A DNA stretch of 64,000 nt from F22 sp963678855 (lineage in GTDB: Bacteria; Bacteroidota; Bacteroidia; Bacteroidales; Bacteroidaceae), in assembly GCA_963678855.1 (NCBI GenBank), contig OY787448.1, forward strand, positions 2,418,001 to 2,482,000, read 5' to 3'. Below the pieces are notes generated by a model. The model was not told the DNA's origin, made no database searches, and saw nothing but the letters and a program-made list of their open reading frames with translations. Shown piece after piece: positions 36,185 through 44,916 of the stretch; position 1 is the stretch's first letter, and each line of letters opens with the position of its first letter. The translations under genes were made by a program, and so were the position numbers.

Positions 36185-38593
36185 TTATTTTGAATTATTG
36201 CCGTATGAGTAGCCATACATTGTTTCCCCATATCCGTAGTGCCCATAGCCATAACCTCTTCGCCTTGTGTCAGCATCATTTAGTACAAGGCTTATACGTG
36301 GCAAACGCATAGTTGCATTCAACATTTCTGCAAATTTTAAGTCTTGCCTATGAGCTTTTCCAGCACGTACTACATAACAAGTCATATCTACTACGCGGGC
36401 CATAATGCTTGTGTCTGAAACTAAAGCCATAGGGGCAGTATCAAGGATAATATAGTCATATTTATCACGCAACTCTTGAATTATTTGGTCGAGACGGGCA
36501 CTGTGCAATAATTCTGCTGCATTAGGTGGGATGGAGCCAGCAGGTAGTAGATCAATAGGGTAATCTATATCATTAACCTTTACAATGCAATCATCTAGTT
36601 TATAAGATGGGTCAGCAAGCAAAGATGACAATCCAATTTGGGTTTTGTCTTCCTTGTGTCCGAGTGCTTTAGATACACGAGGTTTGCGTAGATCGGCCCC
36701 AATAATAAGTACCTTCTTCTCAAGTATGGCAAGTGATATAGCTAGGTTAGTAGCTACGTATGTCTTACCTTCTCCTGATGTTGTTGAAGTTACGGCAATC
36801 ACTTTATCAATATTTGGTCTTAGTACAAATCGTATATTTGTACGAACGCGTCTAAATGATTCATCGTGGTGAGTGTTCTTGTTTCCAGCCACAGTAATTG
36901 AACTATCTCTACTGTCCAAGACTTGTGGGTTGTGCGGAATCAGTCCAAGAAGCGGTAACTTAGTATTTTTATCAATATCTTCTTGAGTTCTAATCGTGTT
37001 TCTTAAAAGATAAACAAGATATATAAGTCCAGAAGGAATGGCTAGCGCAAAGAACAATGTGATTAAAGCAATCATTTTTTTCTTTGGAGCTACTGGAAAT
37101 TTATGAGCCATTGCAGGGTCAATCACTTTAGCAATGTCCGATTGAGCAGCCATATTAATAGAGTTTTCTTCTCGTTTTCTTAATAGTAGAAGATACAAGC
37201 TTGATTTAATCTCTTGTTGTCTAGTAATATCAGTAAGTACACGTTCAATTCCAGGAGTCTCATGTACGATACTCTGGTATTTTACTTGCTGTCTTTCAAG
37301 ATCACTTTTGCTAATACGTAGACCTGTCATTACGCTGTTGATCTGCTTCACAATTGTTTTGAAGTTATCACGCATAGAGTCGTACAACCTTATGATTACA
37401 GGGTTGTTTTCTAGCGAGTTCTTCTTTAATTGATTATATTCCATCAACTTGGCATTATACTCACTAATCAGTGCTGTTAGTGGGAGGTCAGCTAGTCCTA
37501 CATTTGCAGGGATTGGCTTACCTGAATTATTGGGGTTGTTCACGTAATTCTTAAGGTAATTGACCAAATTAATTTGCGTTTCGTTTTCAATGCACTTCTT
37601 TTGGTATTCTGCACTTTCTGTTAAAGACATCTGAGCGTTGTTCTCAGGAGATATCATACCTGTTGACTTCTTAAATGCCTCAATGCTAGATTCGGTCTCT
37701 GATAATTCGCCAGTAACAACCATTAATCTAGATTTGATAAATTCATCTGTACGATGTGCAACTTGAATCTTGTCATTATTGGCATCACGGTTGTATACGT
37801 CAATAAGCGTATTTAAGAAATCAATTCCTTTTCTCTTATTTGTTGTTTGTAAGGCTAGTGAAGCAATAGAAGTTGTTTTAGAAGCAGGCATAACACTCAG
37901 GTTGCTTTTTACTGTTAAAGCCAACAATTTTGGAGGATAAATATCTACCTTAAGTTTATATGCTCCTGTTTGTACACCTTGTGTATTCTTGGAAAGCTCT
38001 ACAGCACCTTTTGCTGTGAATACAGTAGCAGGAAGTTTTTTAATTAACGTATCTTTCAGAAGTGCTAAATCTTCTGTAGTGTACGGATAAGTTACAAGCC
38101 ATTGATCTTTTGTTTGTTCAAGCATTTCAAGATGAAGTGGTTCAGTCATCTCATTTAGCGTAGCCGATAACATGCGTGCTTCAATTGGAGAGTTGCGATA
38201 AAGCTCGGTGTCTCTAAATAGTCCTTCAACGTGATACAAAACGTACTGTTGTGCATCTACCAACGTGGAGGTTATTAAATCTCGAGATTGTAATACAATA
38301 ACTTCATTGTCTATGGTGTTCTGATTAGAATACACACCTAGCGATTCCAACATCTTGGCATCACCCAACATGCTTCCACCGCCACGTTTTTCATCCATAA
38401 TCATAATTGTGTTGCTTACAGAATAGATAGGTGTGGCTGATTTGATATAAAAGAAAGCTACCACACAGCAGCATGCTAGCGATAAAATGTACCACCACCA
38501 ATGATCCATGACGGAGTTAAAGATTGCACGATAATTTATCGTTTCTTCAGTCAGTTCTTCGTTTCCTGAATAACTTTGTTGCAAATCACTCAT
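36185..38593 (-). CDS. polysaccharide co-polymerase / tyrosine autokinase (Wzc-type)
   Basis: Controls export and chain length of a capsule or exopolysaccharide. Wzz domain with a membrane helix (about 30-55), long periplasmic coiled coil (about 260-470), second membrane helix (about 510-530) and a cytoplasmic BY-kinase with Walker A TSGEGKT (about 605), Walker A' GADLRKPR and Walker B IILDTAPMA. The C-terminus holds seven Tyr in a Gly/Tyr cluster (about 780-797), the autophosphorylation tail. 802 residues, intact. No wza or glycosyltransferase genes lie in the window, so it is an orphan or was cut off from its locus. Confidence 0.92.
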   Translation of the reverse strand: MSDLQQSYSGNEELTEETINYRAIFNSVMDHWWWYILSLACCCVVAFFYIKSATPIYSVSNTIMIMDEKRGGGSMLGDAKMLESLGVYSNQNTIDNEVIVLQSRDLITSTLVDAQQYVLYHVEGLFRDTELYRNSPIEARMLSATLNEMTEPLHLEMLEQTKDQWLVTYPYTTEDLALLKDTLIKKLPATVFTAKGAVELSKNTQGVQTGAYKLKVDIYPPKLLALTVKSNLSVMPASKTTSIASLALQTTNKRKGIDFLNTLIDVYNRDANNDKIQVAHRTDEFIKSRLMVVTGELSETESSIEAFKKSTGMISPENNAQMSLTESAEYQKKCIENETQINLVNYLKNYVNNPNNSGKPIPANVGLADLPLTALISEYNAKLMEYNQLKKNSLENNPVIIRLYDSMRDNFKTIVKQINSVMTGLRISKSDLERQQVKYQSIVHETPGIERVLTDITRQQEIKSSLYLLLLRKREENSINMAAQSDIAKVIDPAMAHKFPVAPKKKMIALITLFFALAIPSGLIYLVYLLRNTIRTQEDIDKNTKLPLLGLIPHNPQVLDSRDSSITVAGNKNTHHDESFRRVRTNIRFVLRPNIDKVIAVTSTTSGEGKTYVATNLAISLAILEKKVLIIGADLRKPRVSKALGHKEDKTQIGLSSLLADPSYKLDDCIVKVNDIDYPIDLLPAGSIPPNAAELLHSARLDQIIQELRDKYDYIILDTAPMALVSDTSIMARVVDMTCYVVRAGKAHRQDLKFAEMLNATMRLPRISLVLNDADTRRRGYGYGHYGYGETMYGYSYGNNSK

Positions 38594-38681
38594 GTTTCTT
38601 ATTTTTCGATTTTCTCATACATTACATATACATAAATACCTCAGTACAGTGTAATGTTAGTTCTTTACCTAAGGGACGATG

Positions 38682-38689
38682 CAAAGATA
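38682..38689 (-). promoter_or_regulatory. -7 element of the tyrosine kinase gene
   Basis: Minus strand TATCTTTG, 88 bases before the ATG at 38593. No good -33 element. Confidence 0.45.
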
Positions 38690-38729
38690 GCTCTTTTATT
38701 CAAAGTATACTATGAATTCATACATTAGT

Positions 38730-39500
38730 TTATGTGAATTTAAAAGATTTTCTTCTAAACTCACCACAAATTAGTGCTGTAGCCATTGCGACATTTAATG
38801 ACTCCGTTCCTATACGATCTTCTGGGAAGCTTGGATATAGTAATTTATCAGTTATGCACTTCTTCATATCTTCAGATAGTCCACGACCTTCATTTCCCAT
38901 AATAATTAGTCCGTAAGTACTCAACTCTTTCTTAAAAATATTATCTCCGTCTAGTAAAGTGCCATATACAGGAGTGCTTGTAGGGAGTTTTTGTACCATG
39001 TCTAATAAATCAACATAATGTACCTGAACTCTAGCAATGGCCCCCATTGTAGCTTGTACAACTTTTGGGTTGTATATGTCAGCGGTTTCTTTTGAGCAGT
39101 AGATATTGGAGACCCCAAACCAATCTGCAACTCGTAAGATTGTACCTAGGTTACCAGGATCTTGTACATCCTCTAGAGCCAAACACAAACTATTATTAGG
39201 GTGGGAGTAGTCCACATTATTTTCTATTTGTTTAAATATGCCTAGGACTTGTTGAGGGTGTTGGAGTTGACTAACCTTTGCCAGTTCCTCTTGTGAAACT
39301 TCAATAACCTCCAAATCGCCTGCAAGATTTGGATGAGAGGTCAGGTAAGACGAAGTAGCTACCAAAAAGGAACAAGGAGTACATGTTAATAACTCATCGA
39401 CAAGCTTAGGGCCTTCTGCTAAAAAAGATCCAGTTTGTTTGCGCACTTTTTTGAGATGCATCGATTTTATTATCTTTACTTTGGCTTTACTAATCGTCAT
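38730..39500 (-). CDS. TrmH/SpoU-family RNA 2'-O-methyltransferase
   Basis: Uses SAM to methylate a ribose in rRNA or tRNA. N-terminal substrate-binding domain (about 10-90) and SPOUT knot domain with motif 1 NPKVVQATMGAIARV, motif 2 LIIMGNEGRGLS and motif 3 SLNVAMATALICGEF. 256 residues. Divergent from tamL; the two are often neighbours in Bacteroidota. The target nucleotide is unknown. Confidence 0.9.
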   Translation of the reverse strand: MTISKAKVKIIKSMHLKKVRKQTGSFLAEGPKLVDELLTCTPCSFLVATSSYLTSHPNLAGDLEVIEVSQEELAKVSQLQHPQQVLGIFKQIENNVDYSHPNNSLCLALEDVQDPGNLGTILRVADWFGVSNIYCSKETADIYNPKVVQATMGAIARVQVHYVDLLDMVQKLPTSTPVYGTLLDGDNIFKKELSTYGLIIMGNEGRGLSEDMKKCITDKLLYPSFPEDRIGTESLNVAMATALICGEFRRKSFKFT

Positions 39501-39531
39501 TATTTTCTAAGAATTTGCAATTATTTTGATG

Positions 39532-39539
39532 CAAAAGTA
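39532..39539 (-). promoter_or_regulatory. -7 element of the RNA methyltransferase gene
   Basis: Minus strand TACTTTTG, 32 bases before the ATG at 39500. Confidence 0.45.
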
Positions 39540-39560
39540 AGAAGATTATTTTGAAGAAAC

Positions 39561-39568
39561 TATCTTTG
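39561..39568 (+). promoter_or_regulatory. -7 element of the tamL gene
   Basis: TATCTTTG, 23 bases before the ATG at 39591, divergent from the methyltransferase element. Confidence 0.5.
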
Positions 39569-39590
39569 TAGTTCAAAAATACAGAATTTA

Positions 39591-41912
39591 ATGTTCAATA
39601 GATACCGTCACTTACTTTTTTGTTTTCTAAGTTGCTGCTTGATTTCCTCATGTAGCACAACTAAATTTGTCCCAGAGGGTAAACATCTTTTGGAGTCAGT
39701 ACGTGTGAAAACTGACAGTCGTGATGTGTCAAAGTACGACTTGAATGCATATGTAAAACAAACTCCAAACAGCAGGTGGTTTCGGGTTATGAAAACTGAG
39801 TTGCATATATATGATTGGTCTGGTCGTGATAGTGCGCGCTGGGTGAATCGTTTTTTACGTAGACTTGGCGAACCTCCAGTTATTTACTCTGAAGATAAAA
39901 CGACTAAAACAGCTGTGTTATTGCGTAAGGTGATGCAGAGTAGAGGTTATATGCATGCCGACGTGGATGTGATTCGTACGTGGAAGCCTAAAAAAGTATC
40001 GGTGACTTATAATGTGCATTGTGGAGATCCGTATTTAGTCGAGGGAATTACGCGTACGGTTGAAGATAGCGTAATAGCAAAGATTCTTGAAGTGCACCAA
40101 GATAAGAGTTTGCTTAGCGAGCGTATGATACTTGATTCACAGGTTTTAGATGCTGAACGTGATCGTATTGTCAAGATTTTAAAAAGTCAAGGGTATTATG
40201 CTTTTAATAAAGATTATATTCAGTATACGGTAGATACCTTGAAGGGACGTCAGGATGTACTGTTGGATCTTAGATTACGCGATTATTCTTCTAGGGATAA
40301 AACATCTGAAGAACCTGAATTGCATCCTGTTTATCATCTTGGGACTATTAATTATGTGACTGATTATGATGTGTTGAAAACCACCTCGTCTTATGGTGTG
40401 CATGAAAGAGATTCTATACATGTAGGCGATATTGCGATTTACTACAAAGACCGTCCTTTTTTACGCCCTAAAATCTTAGCGCAAAATATTCATTTTTCAT
40501 CTGGCGACTTGTATAATTCGAATAAGGCTACGGCAACTTATCGTTCTTTGGGACGCATGGACGCTTTGAAGTCTGTGAGTATCAAATATAAACCAGTCCA
40601 AAAAGCTGATAGCATGTTGTTGGATACTTACGTCCTTTTGTCTCCTGCAAAAAATAAACGAGTATCATTGGAACTAGAAGGTACCAATTCAGCTGGTGAT
40701 TTTGGTGCTGCCGTTTCAACGACTTTTCAGCATCGCAACTTGTTTCATGGATCTGAGCATTTGATGGTTAAATTTCGTGGTGCATTTGAAATGATTTCTG
40801 GTCTTGATCAAAGTATATATCAAGGAGATAATTTCAAAGAGTATAGTGTTGAGTCTGAATTAACATTCCCACGATTCTTGTTCCCATTCGTATCGTCAAC
40901 AATACGTAAGCGTATTCAGGCTAGTTCGATTGTTAGTATGAAATACGACTATCAACTTCGTCCAGAGTTTACACGTAATATTGCCTCATTGGGATGGGGG
41001 TATAAATGGCGTACAAAAAATGGTGCTTTGCATCGAATTGATTTAGTTGATTTAAACTTTTTGTATATGCCATGGATTTCAGATCAGTTTCGTGAGGATT
41101 ATCTAACTGATGCGAATTCTATTCTTGCATATAACTACGAGGATCGACTTATCTTAAAGTGCGGATATACATTCTACTACAATAGTCTAAATCGAAAATC
41201 AGCTTTGGAGCGCAATAAACGTCAATATTATTATACTTTCCGTTTTAGTGCAGAGTCTGCTGGTAATATACTATATGGTTATTCTCAATTGATGGATTTT
41301 GAAAAAACGTCCAACAATGAGTATGAATTGTTAAATATTCCTTTTGCTCAGTATATCAAAGGTGAAGTTGACTATGCTGTAAATCGTCCAATTGATAATC
41401 GTAATAGTCTTGCTTTTCATCTAGCTGCAGGTGTTGCATATCCATATGGAAACGCACAAATGATGCCGTTTGAAAAGAGATATTTTGCTGGTGGTGCAAA
41501 TAGTGTGCGTGGATGGAGTGTGCGTGAGCTAGGTCCAGGTAAGTTTGCTGGTGATGGTAACTTTATGAATCAGAGCGGTGATATCAAACTGGAAGGTAGT
41601 GTTGAGTTTAGAAGTAAACTCTTCTGGAAGCTGCATAGTGCATTCTTCGTAGATGCTGGTAATGTTTGGACCATTCGTGACTATGATAGTCAAGTTGGAG
41701 GTTGCTTTTCGTTTGATAGATTCTACAAAGAGATTGCATTAAGTTATGGACTTGGTTTGCGCTTTGACTTTGACTATTTCGTCGTTCGACTTGATGGTGG
41801 TATGAAAGCGTTGAATCCTATCTATTCGTCTGGTAAAGATAGATGGCCAGTTCTTCATCCAAATTTTAATCGTGACTTTACCTTTCACCTAGCTGTAGGC
41901 TATCCTTTCTAA
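39591..41912 (+). CDS. tamL: lipidated TamA-like outer membrane protein (TamL)
   Basis: Omp85-family protein that helps assemble outer membrane proteins. Lipobox ISSC near residue 22 (SCSTTKFVPEG), POTRA domains (about 35-330), then a 16-strand barrel; the FFAGGANSVRGW-like signature reads YFAGGANSVRGWSVRELGPG and the last residue is Phe. 773 residues. A tamB partner normally follows in this phylum, but here the next gene is convergent and unrelated. Confidence 0.87.
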   Translation: MFNRYRHLLFCFLSCCLISSCSTTKFVPEGKHLLESVRVKTDSRDVSKYDLNAYVKQTPNSRWFRVMKTELHIYDWSGRDSARWVNRFLRRLGEPPVIYSEDKTTKTAVLLRKVMQSRGYMHADVDVIRTWKPKKVSVTYNVHCGDPYLVEGITRTVEDSVIAKILEVHQDKSLLSERMILDSQVLDAERDRIVKILKSQGYYAFNKDYIQYTVDTLKGRQDVLLDLRLRDYSSRDKTSEEPELHPVYHLGTINYVTDYDVLKTTSSYGVHERDSIHVGDIAIYYKDRPFLRPKILAQNIHFSSGDLYNSNKATATYRSLGRMDALKSVSIKYKPVQKADSMLLDTYVLLSPAKNKRVSLELEGTNSAGDFGAAVSTTFQHRNLFHGSEHLMVKFRGAFEMISGLDQSIYQGDNFKEYSVESELTFPRFLFPFVSSTIRKRIQASSIVSMKYDYQLRPEFTRNIASLGWGYKWRTKNGALHRIDLVDLNFLYMPWISDQFREDYLTDANSILAYNYEDRLILKCGYTFYYNSLNRKSALERNKRQYYYTFRFSAESAGNILYGYSQLMDFEKTSNNEYELLNIPFAQYIKGEVDYAVNRPIDNRNSLAFHLAAGVAYPYGNAQMMPFEKRYFAGGANSVRGWSVRELGPGKFAGDGNFMNQSGDIKLEGSVEFRSKLFWKLHSAFFVDAGNVWTIRDYDSQVGGCFSFDRFYKEIALSYGLGLRFDFDYFVVRLDGGMKALNPIYSSGKDRWPVLHPNFNRDFTFHLAVGYPF

Positions 41913-41915
41913 CTG

Positions 41916-43088
41916 CTAACTAAGAAAATTGCTAGCTTCAGTCATAACTTTTTGAAACATATAATTTACTTGATCCACTTCTCCTTTTCCTATAGGGAAT
42001 GGTATTTCGTGTGAATATGTCAAATCAAAATCAAGTTCTTTGTGGCATGTTCTTGAAGCTTCGCCTCCTAGTGCTTGACTTATACTGGCAGTTGGGATAA
42101 CTGTGTCTTTGGCTAAAGAAATTGCTCGCACTCTGTTTTGGTTTATTGAGTAGAACTCAGTTCGTTCATTTTGTAAGAAAGGAGCACTGAAAAGTGAATA
42201 AGCAGCTCTTTGTATTGGATCGTTAGATTCTTTGAATTCAGTAGAATAAAATTCAGTAAGCGTGCCAAAGGCCTTTTTATCCATAATATATCGTGAATTA
42301 CCATCCATTTGACAGAATGTACCTCCCCCACAGAACATAAATAGTTTACTTGTAGCAAGTGATGGCTCTATATTGGCTTGCAACAGTATTTGAGAGATCT
42401 TGGCACCTATCGAGTATGCAAATATATCTATGTGACAATCAGGTGATAAATATGGGTGTTGGTTCTTTTTAATTTTCTCTATTAGCTGGCATATATTCAG
42501 TACTGTTTCTCTTTCTGCAAGATAAAAGCGTAATGGATCCATTGTCATTCGTTCACTCAAAGCTAAGTTAGCAAATGTCAGGTTCTCAGGGTTCTTGTAC
42601 ATTTCATTTCGAACTTTTACCCAAGACAGAAGTTGCCGCGGATTGCTCCACGATTCTGGTGCGCGATTGATGTGATATGCAATTGGGAATAGAATGACTG
42701 GCTTAGCTGTTAGCAGCACGAGTTGTTGTGCCCAAGATGCATACTTCTCCCAATCTCTCTCATTTAAACCATGCATTAGTAATATTGCAGAAGATGCTTT
42801 AGTAAATCCTGCTGGTCTGAATATTGGGTAATTAAAGCGTGTATTTTCGCTAATTAAGTCATCCGATTTATCCATAAATAATGGCATTTCTAAGTTGCGC
42901 TGATATTTCTTGATATGATAAAGTTCCTTTTTGAAAGTGTCCTTATTTGATCTATTCTCATCAAAAGGAAGAAAGTCTATATCAACCGGGGTGTCCTCTA
43001 ACCTCGTAGATATTTGTTGTCTCATGATTGTTTTCAAATAAGGTGTGCTTTTGGAAAGATCCAAATACATGTCTTGTAGTATATTCAT
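41916..43088 (-). CDS. DUF6051-type alpha/beta-hydrolase-like protein
   Basis: 390 residues, no signal peptide. An alpha/beta hydrolase fold is suggested by the strand-HG motif ILLMHGLNERDW (about 100-112), the nucleophile-elbow-like FAYSIGAKI (Ser about 225) and a late HEIPFP His. The GxSxG elbow is AxSxG. The substrate is unknown. It converges on tamL with 3 bases between stops and shares its upstream region with the LytTR regulator. Confidence 0.65.
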   Translation of the reverse strand: MNILQDMYLDLSKSTPYLKTIMRQQISTRLEDTPVDIDFLPFDENRSNKDTFKKELYHIKKYQRNLEMPLFMDKSDDLISENTRFNYPIFRPAGFTKASSAILLMHGLNERDWEKYASWAQQLVLLTAKPVILFPIAYHINRAPESWSNPRQLLSWVKVRNEMYKNPENLTFANLALSERMTMDPLRFYLAERETVLNICQLIEKIKKNQHPYLSPDCHIDIFAYSIGAKISQILLQANIEPSLATSKLFMFCGGGTFCQMDGNSRYIMDKKAFGTLTEFYSTEFKESNDPIQRAAYSLFSAPFLQNERTEFYSINQNRVRAISLAKDTVIPTASISQALGGEASRTCHKELDFDLTYSHEIPFPIGKGEVDQVNYMFQKVMTEASNFLS

Positions 43089-43110
43089 TGTTATTGCTAT
43101 TGATTTACTG

Positions 43111-43141
43111 CAAAAATACGGTGTATAATCCAGCTGTACAA
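43111..43141 (-). promoter_or_regulatory. promoter of the DUF6051 gene
   Basis: Minus strand TTG (43141-43139), 20-base spacer, TATTTTTG (43118-43111). 23 bases to the ATG at 43088. Confidence 0.6.
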
Positions 43142-43176
43142 TAGTAAAACTTTGCCTAGGGATATACCTTTAAATA

Positions 43177-43222
43177 TGGGCTATTCAGAGTGATTTTGGG
43201 CTAAAATATTAGATAATGGGCC
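43177..43222. repeat. three TGGGCy direct repeats at 20-bp spacing, operator-like
   Basis: TGGGCT at 43177 and 43197, TGGGCC at 43217, exactly 20 bases apart; the second and third copies continue as nnAAAnTnTTAGA. A weaker AGGGAT at 43158 may be a fourth. They lie between the two divergent promoters, ending about 18 bases before the LytTR gene's -33 TTTG. LytTR proteins bind direct repeats about two helical turns apart, so these are candidate sites for the regulator encoded next door. Confidence 0.55.
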
Positions 43223-43239
43223 GAAATTTTAGAGTCATG

Positions 43240-43271
43240 TTTGTGTACCCTCATCAAAAAACGTAACTTTG
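43240..43271 (+). promoter_or_regulatory. promoter of the LytTR gene
   Basis: TTTG (43240-43243), 20-base spacer, TAACTTTG (43264-43271); 40 bases to the ATG at 43312. Confidence 0.65.
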
Positions 43272-43311
43272 TCAACCATCAATAATAATCTTCTAAAACT
43301 ATGTACGATTT

Positions 43312-44223
43312 ATGATTATGAAATGGTTTAGAACTTACCTGTCGCGTGATAAATATTTGGTACGCGATTATCTTGTTGATAAGAATAATACGATTCGTCT
43401 GATTATCTTCACGGCGATATTCTCTTTATGTTTTATCAATATCTACAGACCATTTGAATCAACGTCTTGGTACAATGTGTCTATGTTGTACTATTTCATT
43501 TTTTCTTCTCTGTTGGTACTAACTGGGATTTTGGTTATTGCGGCTAGTCGGTATGCTATGTATCGTTTTGTGAAACGACACTCTATGCATTATATTGAGT
43601 ATGTATTATGGGTGGTTGCTGAGATTGTAGTACTGTCAGTCTTTTACACAATATATACGATGTCAGCACATGATGACAGGTCGTGGTGGAATATTACTGA
43701 TGTACTTAATACATTTGAGGAAGTAAATATGAAAACTGTTTTAGTTATTATGCTTCCATATATAGTCTCTTGGTTGTATTTTTCCAATGAAGATAAGAGG
43801 AATCGCATTCGGAAGATGTTGAAGAAAGAACATACATCTCCTTCACAAACTGTCATTCCTTTTACGGACGAAAAGGGTGAATTGCGATTTTCAGTAACAG
43901 CAAGTCAGATTATTTATATTGAGTCGGCGGATAATTATGTCGATATAGTGTATCTCAATCAAGGTAAGCTTACGCATTATCTTCTACGTAACACGTTGAA
44001 ACGTTTGTCAACAACTGTGCTTAAAGATACAACGATTAAAAGATGCCATCGTTCACGCATGGTCAACTTTGCTCACGTGGAAGCACTTCGTAAGCAAGCT
44101 AATGTGTTGCATTTAGATATGGATGTAGCAGGTGCGGATATGATGGCTGTTTCTAAAAGCTACCAAGATGAGGTGACAGAATTCTTTTTGCATTATAAAG
44201 AAGAGGAGATAGTAATAGAATAG
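43312..44223 (+). CDS. membrane-bound LytTR-family transcription regulator
   Basis: Four predicted membrane helices in the first 160 residues (about 28-46, 57-80, 95-117, 140-158) and a cytoplasmic LytTR DNA-binding domain at about 200-298, with IIYIESADNYVDIVYL and KRCHRSRMVNFAHV. No receiver domain, so it is not a normal response regulator; the membrane part may be the sensor. Promoter and repeat array upstream suggest autoregulation and possible control of the divergent DUF6051 gene. 303 residues. Confidence 0.85.
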   Translation: MIMKWFRTYLSRDKYLVRDYLVDKNNTIRLIIFTAIFSLCFINIYRPFESTSWYNVSMLYYFIFSSLLVLTGILVIAASRYAMYRFVKRHSMHYIEYVLWVVAEIVVLSVFYTIYTMSAHDDRSWWNITDVLNTFEEVNMKTVLVIMLPYIVSWLYFSNEDKRNRIRKMLKKEHTSPSQTVIPFTDEKGELRFSVTASQIIYIESADNYVDIVYLNQGKLTHYLLRNTLKRLSTTVLKDTTIKRCHRSRMVNFAHVEALRKQANVLHLDMDVAGADMMAVSKSYQDEVTEFFLHYKEEEIVIE

Positions 44224-44244
44224 AGCTGAAGTTAGCTTTATATT

Positions 44245-44283
44245 AAAATGAGGGTGAGTCAATCATTGACTCACCCTCATTTT
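44245..44283. terminator. perfect bidirectional terminator
   Basis: An 18-bp perfect stem AAAATGAGGGTGAGTCAA with a 3-base loop (TCA). It ends the LytTR gene on the plus strand and tRNA-Cys 1 on the minus strand. Confidence 0.8.
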
Positions 44284-44292
44284 ATGTAGAAG

Positions 44293-44363
44293 AGGTACCT
44301 GGCGGATTCGAACCGCCGTAGCTGGTTTTGCAGACCAGTGCCTAGCCACTCGGCCAAGGTACC
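44293..44363 (-). tRNA. tRNA-Cys(GCA), copy 1
   Basis: 71-base cloverleaf on the minus strand: acceptor GGTACCT/AGGTACC with U discriminator, D arm GCCGAGTGGC, anticodon stem-loop CTGGT-CTGCAAA-ACCAG giving GCA, T arm GGCGG-TTCGAAT-CCGCC. No encoded CCA. Decodes UGC/UGU. Confidence 0.95.
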
Positions 44364-44383
44364 ATATTTCTGTTTTGCGAATG

Positions 44384-44391
44384 CAAAGGTA
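44384..44391 (-). promoter_or_regulatory. -7 element of tRNA-Cys copy 1
   Basis: Minus strand TACCTTTG followed by CAttCGCAAAA, 20 bases before the tRNA 5' end. Confidence 0.55.
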
Positions 44392-44470
44392 GTAAAATAA
44401 ATGAGATAACCCCAGTTTATTGCTGTTTTTTGTCTATAAAAAATCGATTCTACACTACGAATTGCTTTCT

Positions 44471-44506
44471 ATAAAAAAGGAGCTATATCACGATGATATA
44501 GCTCCT
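44471..44506 (-). terminator. terminator of tRNA-Cys copy 2
   Basis: AGGAGCTATATCA pairs with TGATATAGCTCCT (3-base loop); on the minus strand it is followed by TTTTTTAT. Confidence 0.75.
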
Positions 44507-44520
44507 AGCTCTTCTAAAAG

Positions 44521-44591
44521 AGGTACCTGGCGGATTCGAACCGCCGTAGCTGGTTTTGCAGACCAGTGCCTAGCCGCTCGGCCAAGGTACC
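44521..44591 (-). tRNA. tRNA-Cys(GCA), copy 2
   Basis: Identical to copy 1 except for one D-loop base (GCCGAGCGGC here, GCCGAGTGGC in copy 1). Same GCA anticodon and no encoded CCA. The two copies are 157 bases apart, each with its own promoter and terminator. Confidence 0.95.
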
Positions 44592-44612
44592 TTGTCTTTT
44601 TGTTTGCGGTTG

Positions 44613-44642
44613 CAAAGGTAGTTATTTAATTTTGCTTTGCAA
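44613..44642 (-). promoter_or_regulatory. promoter of tRNA-Cys copy 2
   Basis: Minus strand TTG (44642-44640), 19-base spacer, TACCTTTG (44620-44613), followed by CAacCGCAAAC as in copy 1. It overlaps the end of the Cys-rich protein gene. Confidence 0.6.
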
Positions 44643-44879
44643 GTTTTTCTTGTGTAAAATATTCGATTTTATTCGTTTTTTTACTGGGATAGGACAGTTA
44701 GCTTGTTTTGTATTCACTATATCTTTTAGTTTACATGGTGAAGTGCATGTGGCACATTGTGCTGGTCGTGAAGGGTCAGCAGCTGCTGACCATGCATGCC
44801 ATACGCTTCTTACTATGTATATGACACAGGCAAGAATAATCAATACAATCACGATATGTTGCCAAAGATAATCTATCAT
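44622..44879 (-). CDS. FeoB-associated Cys-rich membrane protein
   Basis: 85 residues: one N-terminal membrane helix (HIVIVLIILACVIYIVRSVW) and a cytoplasmic tail with a Cys cluster (QCATCTSPCKL, later NC). This layout and position right after feoB on the same strand (37-base gap) match the small FeoB-associated proteins thought to help iron uptake through FeoB. The last ~20 basic residues are longer than I expect. Confidence 0.82.
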   Translation of the reverse strand: MIDYLWQHIVIVLIILACVIYIVRSVWHAWSAAADPSRPAQCATCTSPCKLKDIVNTKQANCPIPVKKRIKSNILHKKNLQSKIK

Positions 44880-44916
44880 AATCTTGTTTGTTTTTTTTTG
44901 AGGGAGACTAAATAAA

